A stretch of 64,000 nucleotides of DNA from Irpex lacteus (lineage: Eukaryota; Basidiomycota; Agaricomycetes; Polyporales; Irpicaceae): the NCBI GenBank assembly GCA_001986395.2, contig MQVO02000008.1:558001-622000 (forward strand). Direction: 5' to 3'. The notes under the pieces are model-generated. The model ran no database searches. It saw only the letters and a program-made list of their open reading frames with translations, and was not told the DNA's origin. Shown here one piece after another: positions 13,027 through 25,158 of this stretch. The translations under genes were made by a program, and so were the position numbers. The first letter of the stretch is position 1. Each line of letters starts with the position of its first letter.

Positions 13027-14891
13027 TTACTCCTCCTTGAAGAATCCGAGTCGGTCCCACCCTCTCTTTTCCTGTCCTTCCTTCATCCACCCCAGCCGGT
13101 CTGCTGTCAGCCCCGCCGCCCGGATAAACAACGTCCCATCGAGGTCCTCCAACCCAATCCCACTCGATCCGCCAGCCGACGACTTGATGTCTGCGTTTGC
13201 AAATCTTCCTTTGGCTGAACCACCATAGACGTCCGCGAAGTGCCACAGGGAACGCTGCAACTTGCAGAGATGTTCATCAGGATGAACGAGCGTTGTCTGG
13301 ATAATGGGCAGCCACGAGTTGGGCGCTGCGCGGTGTGGAGTCAGGGTATTCTTTGCCGGATGTGAGTCCGGTAAAGAGGAAGATGGAGGCTGAGGACGCG
13401 CAGTGGTGCTAGCGTAGAATGCAGAGACTGGTAGTGAAGGTCGTCCGCGGGCGACATAAAGAACAAGAGAGACGGTAAAGTAGGTCTTGAGGAGGACTGA
13501 TGCCGAGTGAGGAGAAAGCGTATTGAGGAAGGATGGGATGAATAGGGCTGATGTAATGAGGTGCATCCTGACGGTAAAGCTTGGTAAGCCAAACCGTGTA
13601 CTGAAGTCAAACTCAAGAGCTTACAGGAAGAAGTCGCCATTGAACACGTTGTTCTCGTCTTCGCCTTGATTACGCCCGGCCCAGCCTCCGATTGCATAAA
13701 CCACCGTGTTCATCCATGCAACTTCCTCGAATTTATCTCCCAACACCTCCGCGGTGATGTTCTCACTCGTGATAGCAGAGGTCCACTCGTCAGCATACTT
13801 AAGCAGCTTCTCTCCTGCAACTCGAATAACCCGTCCGACACTATTCTCACCGGCGTCATCAGGGGCGGGAAGTCCTATCTCCTTGGCAGAGAATGCAGGA
13901 TCTTTTGAAATACGGCCTAGCACTGTCAGTGCATGAGGGGCTGGGGAGGACGCAGTGTTGTGTTTAGCTCCGATGACCAGGGAAGCGAGTTGAGAACTGA
14001 GGCCCGCTCCCTTGGGAGCCTCGAAGAGTGCTGCTGGGAACGCTGCTGCCGCTTCCGTGCGTTGTCCCGTGGCTTCCGCGATTCCTAAAACATAGCAATG
14101 CCATGAGAAGAAAATCAGAACTCATATGTCACCAACATAGATATAGTACTCAAGTGAGACAAACCTTCGGCTATAAGGCCTGGAAGACCAAACTCGACCC
14201 CATACCCACAGTGAATGAGGGGATGAAGGAAGCCCCCAAGAAAACGGCTGAGCATCATTGGTGCGTCCTTACTATTCTTTCCGGGGACCACGTTAGCGTC
14301 CTTGGAAAACACGTAGTTCTCCAGAACAGATGTGATACTGTTGTTTTGGTCGATCAGCTTGGAAGTCCAAAACGCTAAGTATGCTTGGTAGTAACTGTAT
14401 CAAAGCATTAGTGCGCTTGAAAAAAGCCATTGCAGCATAACTACTATACTTGCCGTTCATCTCCTAGGTGATCCTTCCAGTTGGAGTCGTCAATGATTTT
14501 GCTGATCTTCTTGTCCTCCGGAGGAGGAAACGCAGGTTTCTGGTATACGACGTGGGTCTCATAAGCTGCTTTTAGCAGTTCGCTGTCTGCACCCATGGCA
14601 TAGATTGCTAAGAGGTGATGGGATGCATGGCTGAAGGTGTCCGTCAGCTCCACTTCAAGTTAGGGTACAGATAGCTAAAGAATATGCTTACTTATGGAAC
14701 TGTTTATCGTTGAAAAATATATGCCATCGCCGATGGTTGTCCTTCAGCAGGTCTCTAACTTCTTGTGTCGATTCGTCCGTCCACCCCGCTTGTCTGACGG
14801 GTCCCGGAACCCTCTTGGCGACTGTATTCGGGATGTCCGCAGTACCTGGGTGAGGGAACAAACTATCCAGCTGCTGCGGTGTTGCCTCCAT
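13027..14891 (-). CDS. Questin oxidase-like protein (DUF4243/AflY type), paralogue 1
   Basis: Predicted 535-residue protein of the questin oxidase-like family, whose characterised members (AflY, questin oxidase) perform Baeyer-Villiger-type ring opening of anthraquinone-like substrates. Exons: 14891-14692, 14630-14454, 14394-14165, 14084-13625, 13567-13027. Family landmarks are HASHHLLAIYAMGA (exon 1/2 join), SRFLGGFLHPLIHCGYG followed by VEFGLPGLIAEG, and AWMNTVVYAIGGW. The second intron uses a GC donor (14453) with a normal AG; the paralogue at 25-27 kb has GT at the same place. Start MEATPQQL is favoured because paralogue 2 begins MPATPQRL; an in-frame Met two codons upstream is possible. 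A TATATAAA box lies about 60 bp upstream. No polyketide synthase is nearby. Confidence 0.82.
14395..14453 (-). other. GC-AG intron in questin-oxidase-like paralogue 1
   Basis: The donor reads G|GCAAGT and the acceptor ACAG. The join restores ERYYQAYLAF, identical in phase to the paralogue's GT-AG intron (26535-26472). Confidence 0.75.
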
Positions 14892-14950
14892 GTTCAATGA
14901 GGATGTGTCTTCGAAGGGTGTGAATAGCCTTGGATAGCTCTTCGGACGCC

Positions 14951-14958
14951 TTTATATA
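14951..14958 (-). promoter_or_regulatory. TATA box of questin-oxidase-like paralogue 1
   Basis: TATATAAA on the minus strand, about 60 bp upstream of the start codon. Paralogue 2 has TATATAAAG at nearly the same distance (27031-27040). Confidence 0.55.
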
Positions 14959-16072
14959 ATGTGTGCACCAGCATTGGCGTGTTGTGCGTTCGCGTGACCG
15001 GTGACCTCATATCCTGGTATACCTGGCGCTTAGTCAGACATTGGTCAGATCTTGGTCAGATCGCAGTATCCACGAGACAGCTCACATGCGTGCATAGTGC
15101 TTTGTCATGTCCTGAACTTGGAACATCGCCTGGCCAGACTGAGAGACCTGGCCATAGTGTCAAGCAGTCTTCAATACAAGACAATCATATTCATCAGTCT
15201 GCGATGACCGTGTTACCCTCGAATTGAAGAGGAGAAAGCCAAGATCCGCCCTTGGAACCTGGGAAGCTTCGAACTGTGAGAGAACTAGCACGTAAGCATA
15301 TATGTGGTGCTACCTTGCCGAACTACGAATTCATCAGACCAGAAAGGTTGTAATACAGCCATGAATACGACATGGGGGAATAGCTACACCTCACCGGATT
15401 TCAGGCGTGACGTATCGCTGCGCGTTGTAATCAGTATCCGTGTAATCAAGAGACGGAGATAGCATTTACAGGCCTGTTTTCTTTCCCCAATCTCACATCC
15501 ACCACAGCAAATGCGGGCACGAGTTTCCACGCTGATTCTTGCCTTTGTGTCCACCTGGCCGACCTGGATTCATATTAAGGCCACGGTAATATAAAAAGTT
15601 CATTCAAGTTCCGGACTTCATCAACACTCACCGTGTTCCAATCAGAACGCCAGAGTCAATCGTGAATCGTATCTTGGACTTGTGAGTTCCACTCCGGGGA
15701 TGTGCATCTGAGCTCCTGTAAACTCGACAACTCAGCATGAAGCAAGATATCTAGACATTTAGTAAGCTAAGAGGATGGACTTAGTAAACATAGACACTGT
15801 AGATCGAGAGACTATGAAGTGCACTCACGTCTGTACAGGGAGTTGCTGGGACTCGGGCTTAATCTGCATACTGGGAAGCTCCGACACGCAACATTATATG
15901 GATGTGATGATGAAATCGTTCAAGATCACAATCGCTAGTGAGTGGTCGGCCTGGTCGACTAGGGAACAGTGGATTAAAGTCGAAGAAAGTCATTCATTTT
16001 CTCGTGGCAGCTGGAGACGCCGGACTTGAAGCTTGATAGCTGAGACAGCAATATTTATCTACACAATATCAT
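14959..16072. other. Intergenic, no supported gene
   Basis: About 1.1 kb with only short frames; none carries a domain or joins plausibly. Contains the 3' flank of the lone DUF6533 gene. Confidence 0.35.
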
Positions 16073-17888
16073 CTACATTCTGCACATAAGAATGGTCAGT
16101 ACATGCATATACAGGGAAACAATGGTGAGAGTCGACCTGTGTTCCATTTCCTCTTGTGAGGAACCACTACCATGCGTACTGGCATCGTGTTCTATATCCA
16201 ATCTTGGAGATTCGACCTCTGCATCAAACTCGTCCTGGCCCACATCTTGCAGGTCGCTATCTGCTCCAAGTTCGAGGGACTCTCCCATGTTTCCGATAAG
16301 AACGTCGGAAGTGAACCGTATGGTAGATCTTTGAGTTCTGCTTCCAGTGCGCGATTCTATAGTATTCGCGTTGGCTTGACGAAGGCTCAGCATGAAACGA
16401 GATAAGAGAATAGGCGGTAGGCTAGTAGGGAAGAGTAAGTATGGATAAATATAGAGAGCGCAATATTGCCGAGACGAAAGATACCTACGCTTGCAATAAA
16501 GAGCTACTGAGATTTCGAAAGGCTGTGTCAGGTTGCTACGAAAAGTGAGAGCCATACAGAAACACCTGGTGCTCTATTCACTCACAATATTATCATTCAA
16601 GGCCACGACTATGTTGATTGTGAGCAGTGTTCTACATGAACTCTTATCAGTGAATCCTCCAATGAGTCGAGGATCACAGGACTCTCACAAGAAGAACAGA
16701 CTGCCTATTATATAAGTCAAACATAAGTAAGAGGAGAGAATGCACCGCTCAAAGATCGGTACTCACCATCCTTCACCAGTGTAGCGACTAGCGGAACTCT
16801 CATATGCAATCGCGACGCAGTTCTTAAGGTACCAAGTGTCTTCCGTAACGTCACTGCGAGCACAACTAGATCCGCAACGATAAGTGAGCATCGGTTCGCA
16901 GCGGAAACTGTCATGTTACAATGCGTCAATAATAGCATGTGCGACTAGGGAGACAGGTACAACCTCCACTATAAAGGCAACGTGTTAGTATAGCTGTATG
17001 AAGAGCTACGCCAGGGCAGTAAACACACCGCAACTCCTTTGATCCACTCAATCCCAGGATCGATATACAGAATGACGTGCCTTCCGGTATACCGTGAAGT
17101 TTGAAGATAAGCGACTCTTTGATGAAATTCACCTTTCGCGTCCAAATAAGCGCATGTTCCTGACTTATGTTTATTCATAAGGACTCACCAAATTTGAAAC
17201 GAAGGGAACTGCACCGAGGACAGACACCACCGCGAACAGTATTACGCTACGATTACCGAGCGCATAGACTCGTACTGAAGAAAATACTTCATATCCCACA
17301 ATCGATAATTAGCTCTGAACATAGTATGCTCTCGAAATGAAGGACCCACTTACCTGCGGAGGCGATATACTGGAGTAGGAACAACATCCTCTCAACTCCG
17401 TTAATCCAGGCACAGCTGAGCAAGTCAGAACTGTGGATAATGGCTACATATCGGAAATTGTACTCACCTCTAGAGAGAAGATCGATTCGAAGGACCCCTC
17501 ACATGGTAAGAACGCGTTGAACAGAGCGAATGTAAGCACCAACCGTGTGATTTGGTACTGGTGCAAACGCAAGAAGAGAAAGGACTAATGACGTGTATCT
17601 GTTGATAGCAAAAATCCACGTCAACAGGGTCCACTTCATCGTCCAAATCTGCTTGACTTCTTGATCGAGAGTGATTACATAGTCATAAATATACAGCACT
17701 ATGAGTTGTCAGTACCTCAGCTGAACAAAGAAGGACAAGAAGTGCAGACCATCGAAGGCTGTATTGATTCGCGACGAAATCATCCTAAGGAGAATGACAT
17801 TAGATATGAAGATATCGCAAGGTAACGATATAGGAGCGGCTTACGATGTTTCGAAAGAAAAGGTATTCGCTTGAGAGGGTGATGACAT
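16073..17888 (-). CDS. DUF6533 membrane protein, solitary copy
   Basis: Multi-exon gene of the basidiomycete DUF6533 family, a GPCR-like group of predicted multi-helix membrane proteins without assigned function. The start MSSPSQANTFSF at 17888 leads, after small exons, into the DUF6533 core LYIYDYVITLDQEV and IWTMKWTLLTWIFAINRY (about 17690-17590). A later exon has the family's ADLVVLAVTLRKTLGT helix followed by PLVATLVKDG (about 16900-16760). The last exon carries SRFMLSLRQ, then an acidic cytosolic-looking tail with VLIGNMGESLELG, ending at 16073. It is about 24 kb from the six-gene array, of which it is a diverged relative. Middle exon joins are not fixed. Confidence 0.65.
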
Positions 17889-19198
17889 CTCGTTCTATGT
17901 GTTGTTAGTGCAAGGCCACTCCATGCTGGAGTGTATATGGCCCTTATGTATGCCCAGCTCTGTTAGATGAATGTCAGAGCAACAACAAAGGTGCGACATG
18001 ATACGGTGGAGTGTGTGAAGGCTCAGTGAGCATGTTGGGTATAATGCTGTGTATCGACAGTAAGCCAGTGCAGAGGGTGAAAGAATTTAGTGACATGTGG
18101 AACTTTATAGAGCATACGCCTCGCAGTGACAGATACATTGCAGGCCACGTCTCAACGGACACCGGCAGGATGATAGATGAGCGTGCATTGTTTGCGGCGA
18201 ACCTTGCGTACGTCTGAGCAGCTGCAGTATAGAGTGATTAATAAGTTGTGATGTGGGCTAGAATAGAAGAGATTAACGTTACCGCATATCGTGGTGCAAA
18301 CAATGTTGATCTGTCTGACTCTGGTCGGTGACGCAGAACCGCCGTACTTCACGGTGCTCTTTCTAGTCCAGGGGAATACCGGTCAGGTGTCAAATTTTGA
18401 CTGGGCTAGCTTTGTCATATAGTACGGGTCCGTCTCAGAGGTAGATACCAGTGCCAGTGAGGAGTGCTGGGTAAGCCCATGTCATTAGAGGATATCTGAT
18501 GTAAAATCAAGTCATCAGTAAAGTCAACAATCGAGGTTTAGCGACATATATGATTGAACTTACAGCTACATACCCGTATGGCATATATGGGGGTACAGCT
18601 AGTATTTTGTGGCACGTCGAATGTCAGTGATTACTTAACAAACGTTGGAAGTTGAACAACATGACCGTTCGCCGCGACTTCTGCCTTTCTTAGTATGCTT
18701 ACATAATCATAAACTCAGCGCTCGGGTTTTGCCAGCCAGTCACAGTACGCTCAAGCGCCCGCGGCTAGGACTAGTACTACTCGCACTTGCAATCGTACTT
18801 CTACCTTCTTCGCTATTGAATACCAGTAAGGAAGACAGGGGCTCGAAAAGATAAATAAACTAATAATTCCATATGGACAGGAAACTTCAAAGCACTTAGG
18901 CTAGCTATATAAGCACTTTGAACGTCATTCTGGTTAGAGCGTCATCGAAACCAGCATTCGAGTTTGCACGTTCAGCCCTGTGTTATCGCCGAGAAGCATG
19001 GTATCATGCAAGAATCCTTGTTGCGAGAAGCCATGGGTGCTAACTGGCTTATTTATTATGTGACTCTACTGCGGAAAGCGTCACGGCCGCAAGGGCAAGG
19101 CAAGGCATTACTTATACACTATTCTCAGAGGACGCATGGGTGCCGAGCTCTTGCATGCACATCTACGCCTGCACGCCTTTCATACGTCCCTCTAGCTG
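17889..19198. other. Divergent intergenic region, no supported gene
   Basis: About 1.3 kb between the minus-strand DUF6533 gene and the plus-strand MYND gene. It must contain both promoters. Short frames at 18.0-18.2 and 18.6-19.2 kb show no family resemblance, though extra 5' exons of the MYND gene cannot be excluded. Confidence 0.35.
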
Positions 19199-21232
19199 AT
19201 GTATCCTCAACAAAGACAGCGTCCTAACAAGCATCAGGATCGAATAGCTTGGGAAGAGTCATGGGAATCCGACATAAAGACATTCTACGAACGGCCCTTC
19301 CAAGCTCTTCCTAGGCCGACAAGTGAGCCGCCGTATCCGCGATCGCTCTCACTACTAGGTACTACCAGTCACATGGTGAATCTCAAAAGTAAGGCCCAAG
19401 ATATATGTAAATTCCAATCCGACATCGCTCGCGATGCGAGTCCAGCATACGCGAACGGCTCTTTCAAACAGAAATGGACGACATTGGACCCACATAAGCG
19501 TAGGAAGTTCGTCATCGAAGGGTTGTATCAGGCTTCATGTTGCTGCTGGCTAGAAGAGAGGCGTGGTTTGTGTCCAGAGTTCACTTTGACCTCGCTGAGC
19601 GGACGCGGTGGCGGCGAATATCTGCGTCTCCTTGGGATTATCCTCCAGGCAGCGCAAGCTTCAGGCTCAACCACAATAAAAAGTCCAGTGCTGTTCCCCC
19701 ATCCACAAGTTGACTACATGTGGGCACTGCCACGCGCACAAAGCAATATTCCCGGATTGCAAGCTTGGGCCACCGATATCATCCTGGACAGAACACTCTT
19801 CGGGAGTGCGGCAATATGGTATATCTTTCTTGCGTTTGTAAGTACGGCTTATGTGAACAAATGTGCTATTCTCACCTTCACGCTTGCTCCCCCAGCATGG
19901 TCAGAACGCGCAGCTCGATTCACCCCGAGTATCAAGCTACAGTACAGGGGATCTCGAACCAGTTCAGGTATGCTTCCTTCCAACGTACCACAGACGTCTG
20001 ATGTAAGTTGACATGATGGCACTCACATAGAAGGATCCGCGTACTTGCCAGCATTGTGGCAAGTCTGAATACTCCATGGAACCTGGTAGACAGTTGCGGG
20101 CCTGCGGACGATGTTTAGCAGTTGAACGCAGGATCTACTACTGTGCGCGGTCAGTAACTCGACGACCTTAGAGGTGATCTTGGACTGATTTTCGCAGTGA
20201 GTGTCAATCACAGAACTGGAGACATGGCCAGCCGACTCCGCACAGGGTTATATGTGGAAGGCCTGTTGAGGCCGATCCCAACCCTGAACGTCGCATTCGG
20301 AATCGTTCCAAAAATGAGAGTCCTTCCCTTCCTGAGCCTGAACCAGGCTTTGTTCGGTCGCCAGAGCTTTTACACCAGATCTCCTTCCTTAGCCAGCCTC
20401 CGTACGTTGATTACACGGTAAGAAGGGCAGCCGTCTGTATATCTCTCTGGTTTCTATATGCTTATTAGTGCAATTAGTTCATATTTCCGTACCCTCATGC
20501 TGATCGGGGAGTGACTGTTCGTCCGTCACAAGGTATGCCATGACCCTCTTCTATGTAACGATACTGGAGTGACAAGCTCGTGATAGACAGACGCACGTTT
20601 CTAACATTACGTGAGGAAGGTAAGTGTTAAGTGGTGTTGGTGTCAAACACCATCAAGCGCCGTGGGTATACGCTGACATGGCTATAGCACTGCGATCTGG
20701 CAATCCAGAGGCAGTACAGACAATGTACTACATGCTCATCCCCTTCGCGGATAGCATCGGATTCTCGCGCGGATCTCTCAAAAAGCAGCTCGAACGCGAG
20801 TATGACACAGAACTACAGGAGCTTCCACATTCTTGGGATACGAACATCGCGTCACGCACTGCAGTGTCTGATTCTGCACCTCAGGTGAGCAAACTATACC
20901 TACTATCGGTGTATGAAGATACTTATTATTACTATATCTAGACGAACGTTCACGTAGACGAGATCGACGACGACGATTTCACTCTATTCCCAGGCACCCT
21001 CGAGACAGAGAACAACATGGCTGCAGCACCCAGTGCTGCAGACAAGCTTTTCTTCGCTGGTGTTTATTATGTATTCTTTGCGTTCTTATCACTGGGTGCT
21101 TTACTGCTACTCACCAAGTACCTCCTGAGGAACCCGTTACTTGTCATTTGCTTAGCGCCGTTCTTGGGTACTATATTCCGAGCCCTGTCTAATGCGTTTA
21201 AGGTGATTCACGATTGGATATGGCAGGATTGA
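19199..21232 (+). CDS. MYND zinc-finger protein with C-terminal hydrophobic segments
   Basis: Predicted 541 residues. Exons: 19199-19837, 19896-19967, 20031-20149, 20198-20417, 20478-20532, 20587-20619, 20688-20884, 20942-21232. The N-terminal half matches the long arm seen in fungal MYND proteins (KRRKFVIEGLYQA, LCPEFTLTSL, EYLRLLGIIL). The MYND finger lies at about residues 240-290: CQHCGKSEYS, CGRCLAVERRIYYCARECQ, NWRHG, PHRVIC, giving C-x2-C, C-x2-C, YC-x3-CQ and H-x3-C ligands. MYND fingers bind proline-rich partners. The C-terminal about 70 residues contain two strongly hydrophobic stretches (FFAGVYYVFFAFLSLGALLLL and PLLVICLAPFLGTIF), suggesting a tail anchor or hairpin, unusual for this family. 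The start is the first Met of the long frame and is uncertain. Confidence 0.75.
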
Positions 21233-21724
21233 AGTAGAATTGCAATAGTTATCTGTGTATTTGTACGTCGGTGATGACCCAATGATTTTGATAAGAGTAA
21301 TGTACTCAATAAATGTATTGATTCTTCAGGCTGTAGTAGTTGTCGTACCCCTGATTTGAAGAACTGAAAGACGTGAAAAGTTCAAAGTGCCTGTACCCGC
21401 CTAAGCGTAATGCCAAGTGAGCTCGACTTCACAGTTTTCAGTAATAAATTCCTTTATCCTCCACCGCCACATGATCAACATCTTCAACCCAAGTACAATT
21501 AGATTTTGGTTGGCAGCAACACCGTCTACAACCGTATGAAGTAGCACTGTGTACCTTACAAGATAAATGAACTAGATAAACAACAGCACAGATTACGTAT
21601 AAATTCAACATCACAGAGGCCCATAGCTTGAAAGCCTCAAGATACTCAACGTCCAACCGTTCAAGAACTCCTGTCCACATCAACCAGCCCGATAAAAAGA
21701 TCTACAACTTATCCCCAAATCCGT
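21233..21724. other. Convergent 3' intergenic region
   Basis: About 490 bp between the tail-to-tail MYND and purine permease genes. AATAAA at about 21309 is a candidate poly(A) signal for the MYND transcript. No gene supported. Confidence 0.4.
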
Positions 21725-24347
21725 CTACTTTTCTTCGATAGGTAGTGTAGTCTCATGATGTGGGTGGACAGCTTTCGAGTCGTGGTCCAAGCTCCCTGTG
21801 CCAGACTCGGGGGAGGCGCGCATGTTCGGGTGCATCTCTGTTCCCTCCTGCTCGCGCTCACGTAGAGGATCCTCTGCCCATCCGGCACGAGAAGCGATCC
21901 AGCGCCTGGAAAGTGGCTCGTGAGTAGCAGGCACGGTGACATGATGAAGTAGACTTACATCCAGAGAGGTACAATGCTTCCGGGAGGGATGACCCACGGT
22001 TCTGAGTCTTCGTAGCTTGGTGGCACGATGCGGCCGTTTGTGACGCGGCGAATGAGGGAAACGATGCCGTTGATGAGGATGTACGATACGATACCGGCAA
22101 TAACGCCGTATGCGATGCTGGAAAGATAGAACTCGTCAACAGTGATTAGAAATGGTCAATAATGTGGTTACTTACTTGTAAGTAAGAGGAATGATAATGA
22201 GAGTGAGGAAAGCGGGGATCGCATCGCCAACATAGTCCCAGTTGATATCTCGAACGCTAAACGTTTCACATCAATACCATTCCTATACCAAGTCTACGAT
22301 GAAAGAAACTTACTTCCTGATCATAAGCGAACCGACAATGACGAGAGCACCGCCAGTGGCCCAGGATGGAATTGACGCGAAGATGGGCGCAAAGAAAACG
22401 GACACGAAGAACGCGATACCAGTGGAGATAGCAGTGATGCCAGTTTTGCCACCTTCGGAAATACCAGTTGCACTCTCAATGAACGCAGTGACGGGTGAAG
22501 TGCCCATGAGGGCACCCATACTGATACTGAAGGCATCGACACAGTAGGCGATTGTTGAGCGTTCGAAATCGAGCGTCACGGGATCACGGAGGCCGGCGAA
22601 CTTGGCCATGGAGTACAGGGTACCGGTGGTATCTGTATGCACGTAAGTACGAAGTCAACATATCCGCAAGATGAAAACTGACCAAGGATATCGACGTAAA
22701 GGAAGGTGATAAGAGCATACCAAACTCGGCCGTTGCTAAGGCGGTGTGAGAACAATACAAGCTTCAGCATGTGTTACCCTTACCTGTAGTTATAGTCGAT
22801 GGCGTTGCCAATGAGCTTGAGTGGTCTGAAAGTAACAACTTGTTTGAAGAAGTCGAACGCCGAGTCGCCAGCGGCATCGTGCGGGAAGTAGGTGACCGAG
22901 GTAGGTCTCGGCCAAGAAATGATGGACGTCAAGAAAATACCGATAAGGATAGCGCCCTTCACGCGGTACAGCATCAGGAACACAGTGAAAATGCTATAGA
23001 TAGTGCCTGATGTCAGTACTGCCACGCGAAGAATGAAAGAAGCTTGAGGGACTCACCCTCCAACGAAGATACCGAGCCACATGGTCGGGCTCTGGAGAAC
23101 ATGGCTTGCGCAGTAATTTGGAAGGTCGTCGCTAACGTAGTCTGGAGCAGTAGACGTCAGAGTAACGCATTGTCGAGGGAGTTGGAAGGCCTACATTGGG
23201 GCTTGCAACCGCCGAGGCCGACAAGATTGGTGGTGTCTCCGCCAACGACTCCAAGTCCACCACTCGCTGATCATTCTGTCAGAGTAGATAAAGGACGACA
23301 GGTGACCGCAACCTACATAATCCAATGAAGCTAAGTGGGAGATGTCAGCACAGCTCTACACGCGAGGTACACTCCACTCACGCAATGAACAGGCCAATAC
23401 CAGCGCCGACAGATAACACCAATGATTGTGGCATAATCCTGGCCAGCCACTGACGGAGACCAAGGAGCGATAGGACGAAGAAAATCCAACTGTCCGAACT
23501 GTCAGTTCACATTGAGATACCTGCATGGGCTGTCACGTACCCTTCCAAAAATACAGCTGCAAGTGCCTCGCGATAAGTGATGATGCCCGTTCCGTGGAAT
23601 CTACCATGTGCACGCCGTGTGAGCTCCGAAAGATTTCATCGAGAGTTCAGAAAGACGTACCCAACTACGGAGTATGTGAACTGCGCATCACACGCGCGTC
23701 GTCAGCAAATCTTCTCATCGGGAAAAGCGGGTGCGGAGGCAACTCACGTATGCGTTCAATCCCAGTCCGGGTGCCATACCGACTGGGAGGTTCGCGAGCA
23801 GACCCATCAAGAACGATGCCAGCGCAGCAATGGCAGCAGTGGTCGTGATCAGATCACGACGCACCTCTGCTACGCACTGGAGGTAGGTATCGTCCGTGAT
23901 ACAGCCGTCTCCTGTGGGGCAGACGCAGGTGCCTCCGCTGTCGGAGAGAATCGATGCATTGACGGAGATCTGGAGAGGGATATGATGATTATTTGCTTTG
24001 ATGGACCACGGGTGTTTGCGCTCACAATGTACGCCATGGCAGCCTGATGAACTTGATGTCAGTACTACGTACACTCTCGACGAAACTTTGCACGCACCCA
24101 TGTCGTCAATCCAGCACGAATCTCGGTCTGAGCAAAACACATCAGCTGCTGCAGATAGGTCACAAGACTCGCCACGCACCAGAAACCGGGAGCCAACACG
24201 CTCCCTCGAATGTCCTGACCCCTCGAGCTGGAACCATCTGCCGACAAACGAGTCTGCGACCTAAGACATTCGGTTAGCGAGCGCTGCGACCTCGAGTACG
24301 TTCAGAACACTCACGGCAGCGTTGACTCGGTGAATCAACTCGACCAT
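21725..24347 (-). CDS. AzgA-type purine (hypoxanthine/adenine/guanine) permease
   Basis: Plasma-membrane purine:proton symporter of the AzgA branch of the NCS2 fold, 581 residues in 17 exons: 24347-24315, 24260-24180, 24127-24098, 24043-24026, 23969-23748, 23680-23661, 23600-23541, 23489-23382, 23330-23317, 23266-23195, 23141-23057, 22993-22784, 22735-22683, 22632-22314, 22256-22176, 22117-21959, 21905-21725. The 18-, 20- and 14-nt exons are needed to keep family motifs. Landmarks: SFVGRWFQLEGSG, EIRAGLTTW, SVNASILSDSGGTC, LPVGMAPGLGLNAY, SSGGLGVVGGDTTNLVGLGG, GIFTVFLMLYRVKGA, IISWPRPTSVTYFP, DILDTTGTLYSMA, and the TM10 signature MGTSPVTAFIESATGISEGG that shapes the purine site. A hydrophilic tail ends the protein. 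An 18-bp CGG-N8-CCG dyad lies about 155 bp upstream. Confidence 0.92.
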
Positions 24348-25158
24348 GGTGGGAGTAAGAGTCTAAGGTGTAAGGGTAGAGTTCCGCATGGTTTTTGATT
24401 ATGCGCTGGTTTATCTTGCAGATAAGAATATTCACCCTGGGCGTCTGCCAGCGAGGTCCGTACGCCACCAACGCGCGACTAGACTCCGGAGAAATTTGAG
24501 CGGCGGAAAACTTTCCGCCATGATGGTCGGGAAAAATATTTGAGGCGAGCTAATTAGCGTTGCCGAGCGACATATTTCCAAAGTAGGAAATCCCGCTCGC
24601 GTGCCTCCCACCGATTCCCGCCGCAGACGCCCAATATCCCGACGTCGATCAAACACTGGATCTCTGCGTAGGTAAATCACCCTTTGCCTCTGAGCTCTCA
24701 TATTGCGCATACTTTTAGATCCGCCCCACTTTGTGATTCGGTAAAGGCCTATCGATCGTCGAGGTGTCGTTATGATATTTGCTTCACGTCGTCGGGCACA
24801 AGGGCCAGGAACGCGAAAAGCGATCGCAATGTATCTCATCGACGAGTCGGATGTGCTGGTTACGGTTGCCAGTCAACCATACTCAGCTACTGGTACCTAT
24901 TCTTACAGAGCTAAAGATGACTGGCCTGTGGCATCGGTCGTCACGGTGTACATCATGGGCTACCAATCTTGCACGACTTAAACCCAGACAGCCTTGGATC
25001 GTCACGGTTTCTAATACCCACCTAGACGGCTTCAACTATTGCGTTCAAAAGTTAAATCATACATGATCTCGCAAAGAGGGGTGTCATAGCTTCATTTAAA
25101 ACTCTTTATAGGCTACACTTCATGGACTACTCGTAGGCTCTTAAACCAGCCTCTGTCT
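24348..25158. other. Intergenic: purine permease promoter, no supported gene
   Basis: About 800 bp. The side near 24347 is the permease promoter, with a strong dyad at 24502-24519. The rest is 3' flank of the second questin-oxidase-like gene. Frames of up to 135 codons here have no family match and overlap the promoter. Confidence 0.4.
24502..24519. promoter_or_regulatory. CGG-N8-CCG dyad upstream of purine permease
   Basis: GGCGGAAA-AC-TTTCCGCC is a perfect inverted repeat with 8-bp arms about 155 bp upstream of the permease ATG. Inverted CGG half-sites are typical targets of Zn(II)2Cys6 regulators. In Aspergillus the purine regulator UaY recognises TCGG-N6-CCGA; spacing here differs, so the regulator is unknown. 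Confidence 0.5.

Noticed and set aside
15470..15620. Minus-strand frame with a Gly/Lys-rich stretch resembling a small secreted lectin repeat
   Set aside because: Stops within about 30 codons and no second repeat or splice partner could be found.
24432..24839. 135-codon minus-strand open frame upstream of the purine permease
   Set aside because: Arg-rich composition with no family match, overlaps the likely promoter and dyad, and gives no splice-linked partner.
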